A DNA stretch of 64,000 bases, from the NCBI GenBank assembly GCA_030432695.1, contig JAUILN010000008.1, positions 124,001 to 188,000 of the forward strand, read 5' to 3'. The notes beneath the pieces were generated by a model. That model did no database searches. It worked only from the letters and a program-made list of their open reading frames with translations, and had not been told where the DNA came from. Source of the stretch: a bacterium. Lineage in GTDB: Bacteria > Planctomycetota > UBA1135 > UBA2386. The position numbers and the translations under genes are program-made. This document shows positions 18,248-27,792 of the stretch, piece after piece. Numbering within the stretch: position 1 is the stretch's first letter; the number at the start of each line of letters is the position of its first letter.

Positions 18248-19796
18248 GTTCGCGGACGAAGCTCTCGATCGCCCCGGCGCGGAGCGGGATCGCCAAGGGC
18301 CAGGCGATGCCGTTCGGCTCGGTGCAGGCGTAGCGCTCTTCATCGGCCACCGCCCCGGCGACGTGCTGAAGGAACTTCGTGGAGGAGTGACCCTGCGCCG
18401 GCACCGCGAGCAGCCGCAGGTCCTCGAGGTCTTCGACCTGGGTCGCGGTCGGCCCGGCACCGGCGACGAACACGACCCCGCGGAGCCCCTGGGGCGGTGC
18501 CTGCAACCCGCGCTGGGCCGCGAAGCAGCCTTCCCGTTCGGCAACCCACACCACCGGCTGGCCGGCGGTCCATGACAGCAACCGCTGCAGGTCGCGCGTG
18601 AGCCGGGTCAGCAGCTCGCCGGAATACGGGATCCGCCCCGGGGACTCGAGAACCACCGCCTGCAGTTCGCCCTCACGATCGAAACCGGCGATGCGGAGTC
18701 GCTCCAGCAGCCACTCCGGAGCCAGCGCGTCCGGAGTCTGCGGCCGCGTGGCACGCGCATCCCAGGTGGGCGCACCGGGCAGGAACACCACCAGCGGGCG
18801 ATGAACCGCGCGCCCGTCCTCCGCAGGAACCTCGAGCGCAGCGGACAGCACGGTCGCCTCGCCGTTACGAGCGGCGGCGGTGAGACCGATCGTCACCGGT
18901 CCCGACAGCCCGGCCAACAGATCGCGGTCGCCGAGCAGGTTGCCGAGGATCGTCTCCGCGTTGCCGAGCAACTGCGTCGGCCCCGCCGCGGGCAAGCGCG
19001 GCCGACCGGCGTAGACCCGCTCGACGCGCTCCGTCGCGCCGGCCAGCACCGCGAGGGCTTCGGGGGTCCGCCGGTCGAGGGGGATTCCGGCCAGTCGCGC
19101 CTGGGCCTGCTGCCCGGCTTCCGGCGTGGCGGGGCGAGACAGCGGCAACCGCTCGGCCCGTTCGGCGAACTCCGGCAGGATCTCGAAGGGCACTCGGACC
19201 ACGGGATCCTGCGGCCGCGGCCCCTGGTCACCGATCCATGCCTCCATGCCGACCACGTGTGGACCGTCGAGCAGGCCGCCGGTCGGCAACCAGTCGGTGG
19301 CCCGGACCCGCAGCACGTCCTGCAGCCCGGTCGGCTCGGTGATCGACAGCTCGCGCAACCTCTGGCCGGACGGGTCCTCGATCCACACGTCGAAGCGTAC
19401 CGATGCGAGGTCGGGCACGATCCGCGGCGCGTGCGCGGTGATGTGCACCTGGTGGAAGCGCTGCTGATCGATGACACCGGGGAGCGCCAGCGCCATCGTG
19501 CCCGTACGGTAGCGCAGCAGGTCGTCGTCCTCGACGTCGAGCACGGCGGCACGAGCCGCCGCCATGGTCTCGAACGGATGCCGGATGCCGTCGTCGGCGA
19601 GCAACTCGGCCACGGCACTGCGTCGCGCGGCCGGCGCGGTCAGGCACAGCCGCAGCAGGTCGGTGCGCAGCTCCTCGAAGCGCGCGTAGGCCCGTCGTTC
19701 CAGATCGACGGACTGGGCAGATGCCAGCGCCGTGGCAGCGACCACCGCGACGACCGACAGGCCGAACCCGCCCAGACGCTCAGATCCCTTGGACAT
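18234..19796 (-). CDS. Secreted protein of unknown function
   Basis: The protein is 520 aa from ATG 19796. Residues 9-28 (GFGLSVVAVVAATALASAQS) form a signal peptide. The mature N-terminal part is mostly helical with a beta segment (IVPDLASVRFDVWIEDPSGQ), and the C-terminal half has the look of an alpha/beta hydrolase or peptidase-like domain (PLVVFLPGAP, LRGVVFVAGAGP), but no catalytic Ser-Asp-His triad with a GxSxG elbow is apparent. I do not recognise the family. It lies 44 bp downstream of the metalloprotease-like gene in the same direction, so the two are probably one transcript and both act outside the cytoplasm. Confidence 0.78.
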   Translation of the reverse strand: MSKGSERLGGFGLSVVAVVAATALASAQSVDLERRAYARFEELRTDLLRLCLTAPAARRSAVAELLADDGIRHPFETMAAARAAVLDVEDDDLLRYRTGTMALALPGVIDQQRFHQVHITAHAPRIVPDLASVRFDVWIEDPSGQRLRELSITEPTGLQDVLRVRATDWLPTGGLLDGPHVVGMEAWIGDQGPRPQDPVVRVPFEILPEFAERAERLPLSRPATPEAGQQAQARLAGIPLDRRTPEALAVLAGATERVERVYAGRPRLPAAGPTQLLGNAETILGNLLGDRDLLAGLSGPVTIGLTAAARNGEATVLSAALEVPAEDGRAVHRPLVVFLPGAPTWDARATRPQTPDALAPEWLLERLRIAGFDREGELQAVVLESPGRIPYSGELLTRLTRDLQRLLSWTAGQPVVWVAEREGCFAAQRGLQAPPQGLRGVVFVAGAGPTATQVEDLEDLRLLAVPAQGHSSTKFLQHVAGAVADEERYACTEPNGIAWPLAIPLRAGAIESFVRELSGK

Positions 19797-19840
19797 GTCG
19801 AACTCCACGAGCGGAGTGTGCGAAGCCTCCCGGCACCGAG

Positions 19841-21118
19841 TCACCGCCCCTTCTGCAGCGGGTAGGTCTCCTTCACCCAGGTCGAGAAGCGCTCGTCGAA
19901 CTGCAAGGGACCGAAGCCGAAGGTCGCCTGCATGGCGTCGCGCGTCGCCTCCTGCTTCTTCAGCCGCTGCAGGAAGTCGGCGAACTTGCGGCCACCCTGG
20001 GTGGCGATCAGGAAGTCGACCCAGGCGAAGGCATGGGCGTGCGCGATCATGTCGAGCTGGTCGCTGTTCTTGTCCATCAGGTCGACGAACGACATCAGCG
20101 CACCCTGCTCGGCGATCTGCCGGATGCCGAGCTTCCACTCGCCGTTCTTCCAGTTCGACCCCGGCGCGACGCCGACCTCCTCGAAGCAGAAGTTGGCGCA
20201 GCGCTCGTCCACCAGGTGGTACTCGAACCAGTGCGCGACGCCCTCGTCGACCCAGCCATGGGCCCGGTTGCCGATCCACGCCACCGGCTCGGCACCGGAC
20301 ATCAGCAGGTGGCTCAGGTTGTGGACCATCGAGCGCCACACGTCCTCGTCGCCGCGCATCAACTTCTTGTCGTGGCCCATCGACCAGACCAGCGTGGTGC
20401 CCATCAGCTTGACGCTCGGCCCACGCGTCCCGATCCCCGTGACCTGCGGTGCCACGGCGTTCTGGTCCTTGAGCTCCGCGAACATGTGGATCCGTAGCCG
20501 CGGGTCGGCGGTGTTCTCGTCGTTCGCCTCCGGCGGCGTCTCCGGCTCGGGCGGGAACTCGTCTTCCCGTAGCTCGAAGACCTCGACGAAGCGCTGCCGC
20601 AGGTCCTCGATGCGCTGGCCGTAGAGATGCATCAGCTCGTGCGTCCCCATCTTGCTCCGGCCCACGGTCAGCGGACCCAGCGAGAACACCAGCTCGGCGT
20701 GCGGCGTGCGCAGGTAGCCGACCTCGCTCGGCTCATCGACCATCTTGTCGAAGCGTGCCTTGCGTGCGGCGAGCCATTCCTGCGCCAGCTCCCGCCGCGC
20801 CGCTGCGGCCTGTTCGGCCAGTTCGTGCTCGCAGCGGTTGCAGTCGACCACCAAGGCTCCGCCACACTTCCGGCACTCCGCGGCAAAGCTGCACTGCACG
20901 GTGGTCGGTGACTGCTCCAGCTCCAGCAGGCCGCGGCCATGGCCCGAGCACTCCTTCACGCCCCGCCGCGAGCAGGTCCGGCAGGGCGGCCCCGGCGGGA
21001 TCTCGCCCTCGACGACCTCCGGCGGATCGACGGGGTCGGGTTCCTGGGCGCGGAGCATCGCATCGTCGACTCCGAGAGCCAGCAGCAGGAACAGCGAAAG
21101 GGCCGTGAGAAGTCGCAT
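19841..21118 (-). CDS. Secreted metallopeptidase-like protein with zinc-ribbon Cys pairs
   Basis: The product is 425 aa from ATG 21118 (ATG 21133 also possible). A signal peptide (LLTALSLFLLLALG) is followed by CRTC, CSGHG, CRKC and CNRC, a DnaJ-like pattern of Cys pairs near residues 45-100 that should bind zinc. Later, HNLSHLLM and GWVDEGVAHWFEYHL have the layout of an M1/MA-clan gluzincin: a His-x-x-x-His helix and a downstream Glu helix (W-x-x-E-G). The catalytic Glu of HExxH is Asn here, so peptidase activity is doubtful. Peptidase_MA-like proteins of unknown role are common in Planctomycetota. It leads a likely two-gene operon with the secreted protein downstream. Confidence 0.8.
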   Translation of the reverse strand: MRLLTALSLFLLLALGVDDAMLRAQEPDPVDPPEVVEGEIPPGPPCRTCSRRGVKECSGHGRGLLELEQSPTTVQCSFAAECRKCGGALVVDCNRCEHELAEQAAAARRELAQEWLAARKARFDKMVDEPSEVGYLRTPHAELVFSLGPLTVGRSKMGTHELMHLYGQRIEDLRQRFVEVFELREDEFPPEPETPPEANDENTADPRLRIHMFAELKDQNAVAPQVTGIGTRGPSVKLMGTTLVWSMGHDKKLMRGDEDVWRSMVHNLSHLLMSGAEPVAWIGNRAHGWVDEGVAHWFEYHLVDERCANFCFEEVGVAPGSNWKNGEWKLGIRQIAEQGALMSFVDLMDKNSDQLDMIAHAHAFAWVDFLIATQGGRKFADFLQRLKKQEATRDAMQATFGFGPLQFDERFSTWVKETYPLQKGR

Positions 21119-21196
21119 CACCGCGGCGGTCATAGCACGGTCACGGTCCCGAGGTAACCCGTAGCAGCGACCCCAGACCCGCCGCGCACGCGACCG

Positions 21197-22039
21197 TCAG
21201 CGCATGCCGAGTTGCTTGTGGACCTGGGGCAGGACCCGGTAGCGCAGGCCATGGGCGGTGGCAGCGCGCGCGGCGGCCTCGACCAGCGCAGCCGAAACCG
21301 GACGCGCGATCCCGCCGGTCGGGGTGACCGGCTGCAGCACGATCTCGAGCCGCTGGTGCCAATCGTCGCCACCGGCGGCGAGGTCGGCGCATGCGAGCCG
21401 CAGGTCGTGGACCGCGACGTCGTCGGTCAGCACCAGCTTCACGTCGACGGTCGGACCGGCCGACCCGGCGGCACGCAGGACGTCCAGGCAGTTCCGGTGC
21501 GCGGCACGCGGATCGCCGTCGTCTGCTGCCAACGTGCCCGGCAACTTGTAATCGGCGCTCACGTGGTCGAGCACGGGCAGAGCGACACCGAGCGCCACGG
21601 CGTCCAACGCGGCCGTCTCCAGATGGATCCGCGCGTCGCACCCCAGCGCCGTGCCGAGCGCTAGGACGAAGCCAGGGAACACCAGCGGCTCACCGCCGGT
21701 GACCGAGACCCGCAGCGGCCGCTGCCCGCCGAAGGCCGAATTGGCTGCTACCTGCATGACCAGTTCCGCGGCACGGTCGCCGCGGACCGGATTTGCTTCC
21801 ACGCCACCCTCCCAGACGAACTCGCGCGACGCGGTGTACGCCTGTGGTGTATCGCAGTAGCGGCAGCGGATCGGGCAGGTCGCGACGCGCACGAAGACCA
21901 TGCCTTCGCCGACGAATCGCCCCTCGCCCTGGACCGAGCAGAAGACCTCGTGCAGCGGTGCGACCGGGCGCCGGCCGTCCGCCGCCGCGGCGCCGGAATC
22001 GCCTCGTTCGGCCACCGAAGGATCCTCGGCCACCTGCAC
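21197..22039 (-). CDS. queE: 7-carboxy-7-deazaguanine synthase (radical SAM)
   Basis: A 280-aa radical SAM enzyme that contracts 6-carboxytetrahydropterin to 7-carboxy-7-deazaguanine in queuosine biosynthesis. The sequence shows EVFCSVQGEGRFVGEGMVFVR, the cluster motif CPIRCRYCDT (CxxxCxxC), SVTGGEPLV for SAM binding, and the C-terminal LQPVTP. Start is GTG 22039; the first 28 residues (Ala/Asp-rich) precede the conserved core and are poorly supported. The preceding gene, an aminotransferase, ends one base before this start, so the two are cotranscribed. No other queuosine genes are visible in the window. Confidence 0.9.
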   Translation of the reverse strand: MQVAEDPSVAERGDSGAAAADGRRPVAPLHEVFCSVQGEGRFVGEGMVFVRVATCPIRCRYCDTPQAYTASREFVWEGGVEANPVRGDRAAELVMQVAANSAFGGQRPLRVSVTGGEPLVFPGFVLALGTALGCDARIHLETAALDAVALGVALPVLDHVSADYKLPGTLAADDGDPRAAHRNCLDVLRAAGSAGPTVDVKLVLTDDVAVHDLRLACADLAAGGDDWHQRLEIVLQPVTPTGGIARPVSAALVEAAARAATAHGLRYRVLPQVHKQLGMR

Positions 22040-22040
22040 C

Positions 22041-23174
22041 TCAGCCGAAGCGGGCCGCGAGCCGGTTGAGCGCCTGGATCCCGCGGGTCAGATCCTCGTC
22101 GGACACCGCGAACGACAGGCGGAAGTGGGTGGCGCGCCGCGAGAATGCCGAGCCGGGGACGATCAACAGCTTCTCCTCGAGGGCCGCGTCGAGGAATGCG
22201 GCCCCGTCGACGCCACTCGGGTCGTCGGCCTTCGCGGGCCCGGGGATCCGCGGGAACGCGTAGAACGAGCCGCCGGGCGCCACCAGCTGGTAGGCGGGAT
22301 CGAGCTCCGCGACGACGCGATCGCGCTTGTGGCGGTACTCGGCGATGTATGGCGACATGTCGAGGTCGAACGCCGCCTCGAGGATCGCGACCTGGAACGG
22401 TGCCGGCGCGCAGACGAACGTGAACTGCTGCAGCGTCTTCATCGCATCGAGCAGCTCGGTCGGACCGGTGGCGTAGCCCATCCGCCAACCAGGCACGCCG
22501 TAGGTCTTGCTGAAGCCACCCAGCTGCAGCACCCGGTCGTAGCGCCCTACCGGGGTCGGCAGGGTGCCGTCGTAGACGAACGCGTCGTAGATCTCGTCGG
22601 TGACGACCACCGCGCCGACCCGCTCGGCGGCGCGCACAACCGCAGCGACCGCGGCTTCGCTCAGCACTCCACCCGTCGGGTTCGACGGCGAGTTCATGAA
22701 CACGATCTTGGTCCGCTCGTCGACCAGCTCCTCGATCTGCGCGGGATCGGGCTGCCAGTGCGGATAGAGGTCGTAGAAGCGCACCTCCGCACCGCACAGC
22801 TCGGCGAGGACCCGATACATCGTGAAGTTCGGATCCGGCAGCAGCACCACATCGCCGGGATTGAGCAACGCCATGAAGCCGAGCAGCAGACCGCCGGACA
22901 CCCCGGACGTGACGATGCTCGCCTGCGGCTGGTGGCCGGTGCGCGTCGCCACCGCGGCCCGGATGCGCTCGTTGAGCTCCGGCAGCCCCTGGGTGACCGT
23001 GTAGCGGTTGAACCCCGACCGCATCGCGCGGCATGCGGCTTCGACCAGCTGCTCCGGGGGCTCGTAGTGGGCCTGCCCGATCGAGAAGTTGATCGGGTCC
23101 TCCATCGTCGCCATCAGCTCGAAGATCCGACGGATCCCCGAGGGCTTGATGCGCTTCATCCGCTCCGACAGCAT
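22041..23174 (-). CDS. Pyridoxal-phosphate aminotransferase, class I/II
   Basis: The product is 377 aa. ATG 23174 is chosen because CAGGAG lies seven bases before it and because family similarity begins at MKRIKPSGIR; the open frame runs 61 codons further upstream without similarity. Landmarks of fold type I: the N-terminal FSIGQAHYEPPE, YTVTQGLPELNERI, the cofactor-binding SNPTGG, DEIYDAF, the Schiff-base Lys in GGFSKTYGVPGWRMGYA, and the C-terminal substrate Arg in HFRLSFA. It is an aspartate/alanine-type aminotransferase; the exact amino acid cannot be assigned. It is the first gene of the pair with queE. Confidence 0.88.
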   Translation of the reverse strand: MLSERMKRIKPSGIRRIFELMATMEDPINFSIGQAHYEPPEQLVEAACRAMRSGFNRYTVTQGLPELNERIRAAVATRTGHQPQASIVTSGVSGGLLLGFMALLNPGDVVLLPDPNFTMYRVLAELCGAEVRFYDLYPHWQPDPAQIEELVDERTKIVFMNSPSNPTGGVLSEAAVAAVVRAAERVGAVVVTDEIYDAFVYDGTLPTPVGRYDRVLQLGGFSKTYGVPGWRMGYATGPTELLDAMKTLQQFTFVCAPAPFQVAILEAAFDLDMSPYIAEYRHKRDRVVAELDPAYQLVAPGGSFYAFPRIPGPAKADDPSGVDGAAFLDAALEEKLLIVPGSAFSRRATHFRLSFAVSDEDLTRGIQALNRLAARFG

Positions 23175-23474
23175 CTGTGCTCCTGCAACGACTCCGAGCC
23201 AGCTGCCCGAGTCGGCAACGGGCTCGAAGGTGTCTGTTGGCGCCCTTATCGCGGCGCGCGTGAGGGCCGAGGCCCGAGTCAGCAGAGGCGACGGTCCGCG
23301 CGGCCCACTCGCGTCTCGCGCGATCGCGTCAGGGTCGAGCGAGGATGGCGCGCTCACCCACTCATGGAGGCCGCCGCGCGCGATTCACCGCTCACGCCTG
23401 TGATCCGCTCACCGCAGCGATCGGCGACCCGCGACCAACCAGCCTTCAGCCAGCCAGCCGGCCAGCCAACCAGC
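23175..23474. other. Intergenic spacer with CCAG-rich run
   Basis: About 300 bases between two minus-strand genes. It should hold the aminotransferase promoter. The right end (about 23434-23478) is a run of CCAGC/CCAAC words (CAGCCAGCCAGCCGGCCAGC), a short low-complexity repeat that abuts the stop of the small basic protein gene. No gene is supported. Confidence 0.45.
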
Positions 23475-23693
23475 TCACTTCTCGCCGGCTTCGCGTGCAG
23501 CCGCGGCCTCGGCCTTCAACTGCTTCTTGCTCTTCACCTTGAACCGGGTCCGGACCTTCGGCAGGCCCAGGACCGAGTCCCCGTGCTGCCAACGGCCTTC
23601 CTTGCGAAGCGCCGCGAGCCGCTCGACGCGGGTCCAGACGTTGCGGGAGCCCTTGCCGGCGCCGGAGATCTTCAGACTGCTGTGGATCGACAT
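23475..23693 (-). CDS. Small basic protein of the PVC group
   Basis: A 72-aa Lys/Arg-rich protein. ATG 23693 is chosen because GAGGA lies just upstream and because the family N-terminus is MSIHSSL. The body (GKGSRNVWTRVERLAALRKEG, then GDSVLGLPKVR) closely matches a small basic protein known from Verrucomicrobia, Chlamydiae and Planctomycetes, which I recall as TIGR04137. Its role is unknown; charge and conservation suggest a ribosome- or nucleic-acid-associated protein. The Lys/Ala-rich tail is typical. This gene is one of the better indicators of phylum in the window. Confidence 0.88.
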   Translation of the reverse strand: MSIHSSLKISGAGKGSRNVWTRVERLAALRKEGRWQHGDSVLGLPKVRTRFKVKSKKQLKAEAAAAREAGEK

Positions 23694-23901
23694 GGTGTCC
23701 TCGGAGGTCACGCGCAGGGATCAGCGATGCGCAGGAGACGCCCGTGGTGACCTGACGGGTCGGGCGCGGCCCTGCGGAGCCGAATTGCGGGCCGAGGAAG
23801 GTAGCGTCCCACCGCCTCGGGGGAAAGCGCCTGCCGGAGGAAGATCGGCGAGGGACGGTGCTGGTCCCGGTCCAGGGACCGAGGCCGAGAAGCCCGATGG
23901 G

Positions 23902-24693
23902 CTACCCGCCCACCGGGATCGTGATGGTGCCGTCGAACTCCGTGAAGAACTGACCCAGACCCCGATCGCCTCGGGCGTCCACGCTGCGGACGGCCGACAC
24001 CAGCTCGCCGGTGTCGCCGGACCAGAAGGCGCCGATCGCGAGCACGGGCTGGCTGCCTCCCTTGAGCGTCCGGTGGATCCGCGCGGTGTCGAGGCCGCCT
24101 TCCCGGAGGACGTCGACGATGCCACAGGCCTGCCGCAGACCACGCTCGTCGTCCCCCACCACGACGATCGGGTAGAACTCCCCGGCCAGCGCGGCGAAGT
24201 ACTCGTCGCCCTGCAGCGGCCGATAGCTCGAGACCCATTCGGGCGAGCGCGGCCCGCCGGCTCGCGCGGCGGAGTCCGTGCCCGGCCCCATGCGACCCTG
24301 TTCCAGGCGACCCTGCTCCGACCGTCTCAACTGCGTCTCGTCCGGCGCATCCGCCGGCGAGGCGGTCCAGCGACCGATCCCGAAGCCCAGCGCGAGCAGC
24401 ACGAAGGCCACCGCCAGCAGCGAGAATGCCGGCATCCCCGGCGCGGAGACACCCGCGGGCGCGGGCTTGGCACGCGAGGCTGCCGCCGCGCGGGGACCAG
24501 CCGTGGCACCGGCACCCCGCTTCCCGCCCGCCACGCTCTCGAACCACGCGACGGCCGAACGGCCTGCACCGACGACCTTCTCGACTCCCGCCGCGGCGGT
24601 GCCGCCGACGCGATCGTCACCGCCCGAAGAGGTCCGGCCCGCGTTCTGCCGCGCGCCCAGGACCTCGAAGAGTTGCCGCTTGCGACCGGCCAT
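23902..24693 (-). CDS. Single-pass membrane protein of unknown function
   Basis: The 263-aa protein begins at ATG 24693, which has GGGAGGTG a few bases upstream, one of the best ribosome binding sites here. Residues 1-85 are basic and low-complexity (Gly/Ala/Arg), residues about 88-110 (AFSLLAVAFVLLALGFGIGRW) form one membrane helix, and the rest is periplasmic. The distal domain, with YPIVVVGDDERGLRQACGIV and VLAIGAFWSG, alternates strands and helices in a way that recalls a SPOR-like fold, but without clear motifs. I do not assign a function. It lies between the small basic protein and the TMTC-like gene, on the same strand. Confidence 0.7.
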   Translation of the reverse strand: MAGRKRQLFEVLGARQNAGRTSSGGDDRVGGTAAAGVEKVVGAGRSAVAWFESVAGGKRGAGATAGPRAAAASRAKPAPAGVSAPGMPAFSLLAVAFVLLALGFGIGRWTASPADAPDETQLRRSEQGRLEQGRMGPGTDSAARAGGPRSPEWVSSYRPLQGDEYFAALAGEFYPIVVVGDDERGLRQACGIVDVLREGGLDTARIHRTLKGGSQPVLAIGAFWSGDTGELVSAVRSVDARGDRGLGQFFTEFDGTITIPVGG

Positions 24694-24904
24694 CGTTCAC
24701 CTCCCAATCGACGGAACCCCAGAGCAGGTCAGCACTTGGGATTCCTGCACACGACATCCCCACCACCGCGGACGGACCGTGGGCAGTTGCCACGAGGACC
24801 GCCAGGCACCCGGTGGAGGACGCCTCTGATTCACTTGCGGCGCTGCGTCCTGACCGGGCAGCGCCGACCGCCAACGCGCACGTTACCGACCGCGAGAGAG
24901 ACGT

Positions 24905-27679
24905 TCAATCGGCCAGCAGGGCGCGGATCCGCTGCAGGGTCTCCTCGGCGGCGTTGCCGGGGGGATCCTCGAGGTAGCGGGCGCCCGACGCAGCCGCCTC
25001 CTCCGGCCGTCCGGCGAGCCGCAACGACTTGAGCCGGTAGAAGACCGCCAGGGACGGGTCCGCGCCGCGAGCCCGCTGGCCGATCTCCGCGGCCTCGAAC
25101 GCGGCCAGAGCAACCTCCGGTTCCCCGGCGACCAGCAGGGTCATGCCCAGCTGGAGCTGCGGACTCGCATCCTCCGGCCGCAGCTCCAGGCAGCGCCGGA
25201 ACGCCCGCTCGGCAGCTTCCAGGTCATCCTCGAGGAGGGCCTGCTGGCCGGCGCGCAACACCTTCTTCCACTCCTGCAGGAGCGCGGTCTCCACGGCATC
25301 GGTGGGCACGCCCGGAGCCTTCTCGTCGAGGAACCGACGGAACAGCTCGAAGGCCTTCTCGTCCTCGCCGTCGAGCTTCGCGACCCAGCCGAGGTCGCGC
25401 AGCGTCTCGCCGAGCAGCTGATGGACCTCGCGGTCCTCCGGCCGCTCCGCGCGCAGCCGCTCGAGGAGCACCAGGGCCGCGTCCAACCGCTTCGCGGCCC
25501 GCAGTCCGAACGCCTTCATCTTCAGGGCTTTCAGGTTGGCGGGGTCGAGCTCGAGAATGCGATCGGCGCGCTCGAGGTTCTCCTCGGGGGTCGACTGATA
25601 CATCCGCTGGTGACCGACCGCGGAGAGCACCGCGGCGAGGTCGTGGCGGGCCCTTTGGTCGCTCGGTCTGAGCCGGAGGTAGGCCTCGTAGTGGGCCCGC
25701 GCGTCGCCGAAGCGGCCCTGCTGGAACAGCGCGTAGGCCAACCTCGAACGAACCTGCGGATCGTTGGCGCCGAGCTGCAGCGCCTGCCGCGCTGCACCCT
25801 CGGCGGTCGCGGCCATGTCGGGCTGGCCGAGGTAGAGGTCGCAGCGCGCCAGATGGGCTTCGACGCGTGCCGGATCCAACGCGATCGCCTGCAACAGCGC
25901 CTTGTCGGCAGCCAGGAGCCGCCCGGCGGAGAGGGCCAGCAGACCGCGGGTCCAATACACCTCGTAGAGCATCGGATCGGCCGCCTCCGCCCGATCCAGC
26001 AGTTCGCCCGCCTGCACGAGTCGTGGGTCGTCCGGGCTGGCGATCCCGCCTTCGGCCGCGAGTTCACCCTGGAGCAGCGCCGCGCGGAACGCGAGCACCA
26101 GCGGCGCGTCCGCGTCGAGCGCCTCGGCCTGCTCGAGATGCGCGCGCGCCGCCTCGTCGCGGCCCGACAGCCGCGCAAGCCGCGCCGCGGCCAGCTCCTG
26201 CTGGACCCGCAGCTCGACGACCCGCGGTTCGGTGGGCAGCCCCTTCAGCGCGTCGGCCGCCGCGGAGGCGTGCCCGTAGGCCTCGTCGGCCTTCCCCACG
26301 GCCTCCAGGGCCAGGGCCATGCGTCGCTCGGCGCGCCAGACATGCTGGGGGTAGCGCGCCACCGCGGTCGCGGTGCGGAAGAGCTCCACGAGATCGTCGT
26401 CGAGCGGCGCCCCGGCCTCGAGTCGCGCAGAAGCGAGGTTCAGCCGCGCGACGGCGTTGGCGGGATCCGCGTCCAGGCTCGAAGTCCACAGGGCTTCGCT
26501 GTCGCGGAAGTCCCCGGCACGCCCGTTGGCGACCACGGCCAGCGGCAGGACCAGCGCGCCCAGGATCCAGGGAGCCAGGCGGTTGCCCACGAGCGCCGCG
26601 GACGCGAGGACCACCCAGGGCAGCGCGAGGTAGAGATACCGGTCCGCCGCGGCGAGCGCGGTCGCCGGGAAAGCGGTGTTGAACGGCAGCAGCGCCACCC
26701 CGAATGCTGCGAGGCCGAAGGTCACGGTCGGCCGCCGGACCCGCGCGACGACCATCCCGAGGCCCCACAGAACCAGCAGGACCGCTCCCGGCAGGACCAT
26801 GGAGCGGAACCGTTCCATGGTCTGCACCTCCGGATACAGGACGTTGGTCTCGACCGGCCAGAACACGGTCGACACGTAGTGGGCAAACGCACCCGGAACC
26901 TGCAGCCAGCGGCTCTCCGGCCCGCCGACACCGCCCATCGTGCCCACGCCGGCCGCGACCAGGGCGTGGTGGACCGCCGCGAGGAAGCAGACCGCGAGCA
27001 CTACCCAGGCGGCCTGCAGGCGCAGCCGACCGCCGACCGCCGCCCCCGGACGCTGCCGGGCCGTCAGCCAGGCGATCCCGAAGGCGACCGGCCCCAGGAC
27101 GATGGCCGTGCCCTTCGAGTAGCAGGCCGCGAGCGCCAGCAGACCGGCCGCCAGCAGTTCGCCCACCCGCACGGTCGTCGGCTCCTCCCGCACCCCGATG
27201 CGTGCCACGACGCCGAGGGCCAGGAACCCGAACAGCCCCGAGAGCAGGTCCTTCCGGCTGCTGATCCACAGCGCCGACTCGACCAGCGCAGGGTGCACCA
27301 GGAACACCGCCGCCGCCGCCGTGGCGGCCCAGCGTGACAGACCGAGCCAGCCGAGCAGGCGCGCCAGGACGAACGCCACCGACACGTGCAGCAGCAGCGA
27401 GTGCAGGTGGGCGATCGTCGGGGAGCCACCGAAGACCCGCGTGTCGATCAGCAGCGACAGATGCGAGACCGGCAGATACGCGTCCGCGATCGTGCACGCC
27501 GGGTCGACTGCTCCCCACCAGCCCGCGGCGTCGAGTTCGCTCCCGGCGCCGAACATGCGGTTGTCGTCGAGATTGAGAATGTCCGCTTCCAGCGCCGGAG
27601 AGAGCAGGACGAGAACCGCGAGGCCGAGGAGACACAGGGCCTGCGCGATGCCGGGGAGCCGTAGATCGGATTGGGTCAT
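24905..27679 (-). CDS. TMTC-like multi-pass membrane protein with TPR repeats
   Basis: A 924-aa protein. The first half (to about residue 390) has around ten membrane helices. It begins with an acidic loop after helix 1 (LNLDDNRMF, close to the DD motif of GT-C transferases) and carries WISSRKDLLSGLFGFLAL, a hallmark of TMTC/ArnT-like proteins. The second half is a string of TPRs (for example AVARLNLASARLEAG and the FRRCLELRPEDASPQLQLG block) that would face the periplasm. Such proteins are GT-C glycosyltransferases or relatives acting on protein or lipid carriers. The acceptor is unknown. It is divergent from the DUF481 gene with a 113-bp spacer. Confidence 0.85.
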   Translation of the reverse strand: MTQSDLRLPGIAQALCLLGLAVLVLLSPALEADILNLDDNRMFGAGSELDAAGWWGAVDPACTIADAYLPVSHLSLLIDTRVFGGSPTIAHLHSLLLHVSVAFVLARLLGWLGLSRWAATAAAAVFLVHPALVESALWISSRKDLLSGLFGFLALGVVARIGVREEPTTVRVGELLAAGLLALAACYSKGTAIVLGPVAFGIAWLTARQRPGAAVGGRLRLQAAWVVLAVCFLAAVHHALVAAGVGTMGGVGGPESRWLQVPGAFAHYVSTVFWPVETNVLYPEVQTMERFRSMVLPGAVLLVLWGLGMVVARVRRPTVTFGLAAFGVALLPFNTAFPATALAAADRYLYLALPWVVLASAALVGNRLAPWILGALVLPLAVVANGRAGDFRDSEALWTSSLDADPANAVARLNLASARLEAGAPLDDDLVELFRTATAVARYPQHVWRAERRMALALEAVGKADEAYGHASAAADALKGLPTEPRVVELRVQQELAAARLARLSGRDEAARAHLEQAEALDADAPLVLAFRAALLQGELAAEGGIASPDDPRLVQAGELLDRAEAADPMLYEVYWTRGLLALSAGRLLAADKALLQAIALDPARVEAHLARCDLYLGQPDMAATAEGAARQALQLGANDPQVRSRLAYALFQQGRFGDARAHYEAYLRLRPSDQRARHDLAAVLSAVGHQRMYQSTPEENLERADRILELDPANLKALKMKAFGLRAAKRLDAALVLLERLRAERPEDREVHQLLGETLRDLGWVAKLDGEDEKAFELFRRFLDEKAPGVPTDAVETALLQEWKKVLRAGQQALLEDDLEAAERAFRRCLELRPEDASPQLQLGMTLLVAGEPEVALAAFEAAEIGQRARGADPSLAVFYRLKSLRLAGRPEEAAASGARYLEDPPGNAAEETLQRIRALLAD

Positions 27680-27792
27680 CGAATCGGAGCGGACCGCGCG
27701 GAACGCCGGGCGGAAAAAGCGGGCCGCTCGCTATACCGTCCCGCCCTTCAGATGTCCCGCCCCTGGCTGGGACCGAGCCCGTCCCCCTCCGC

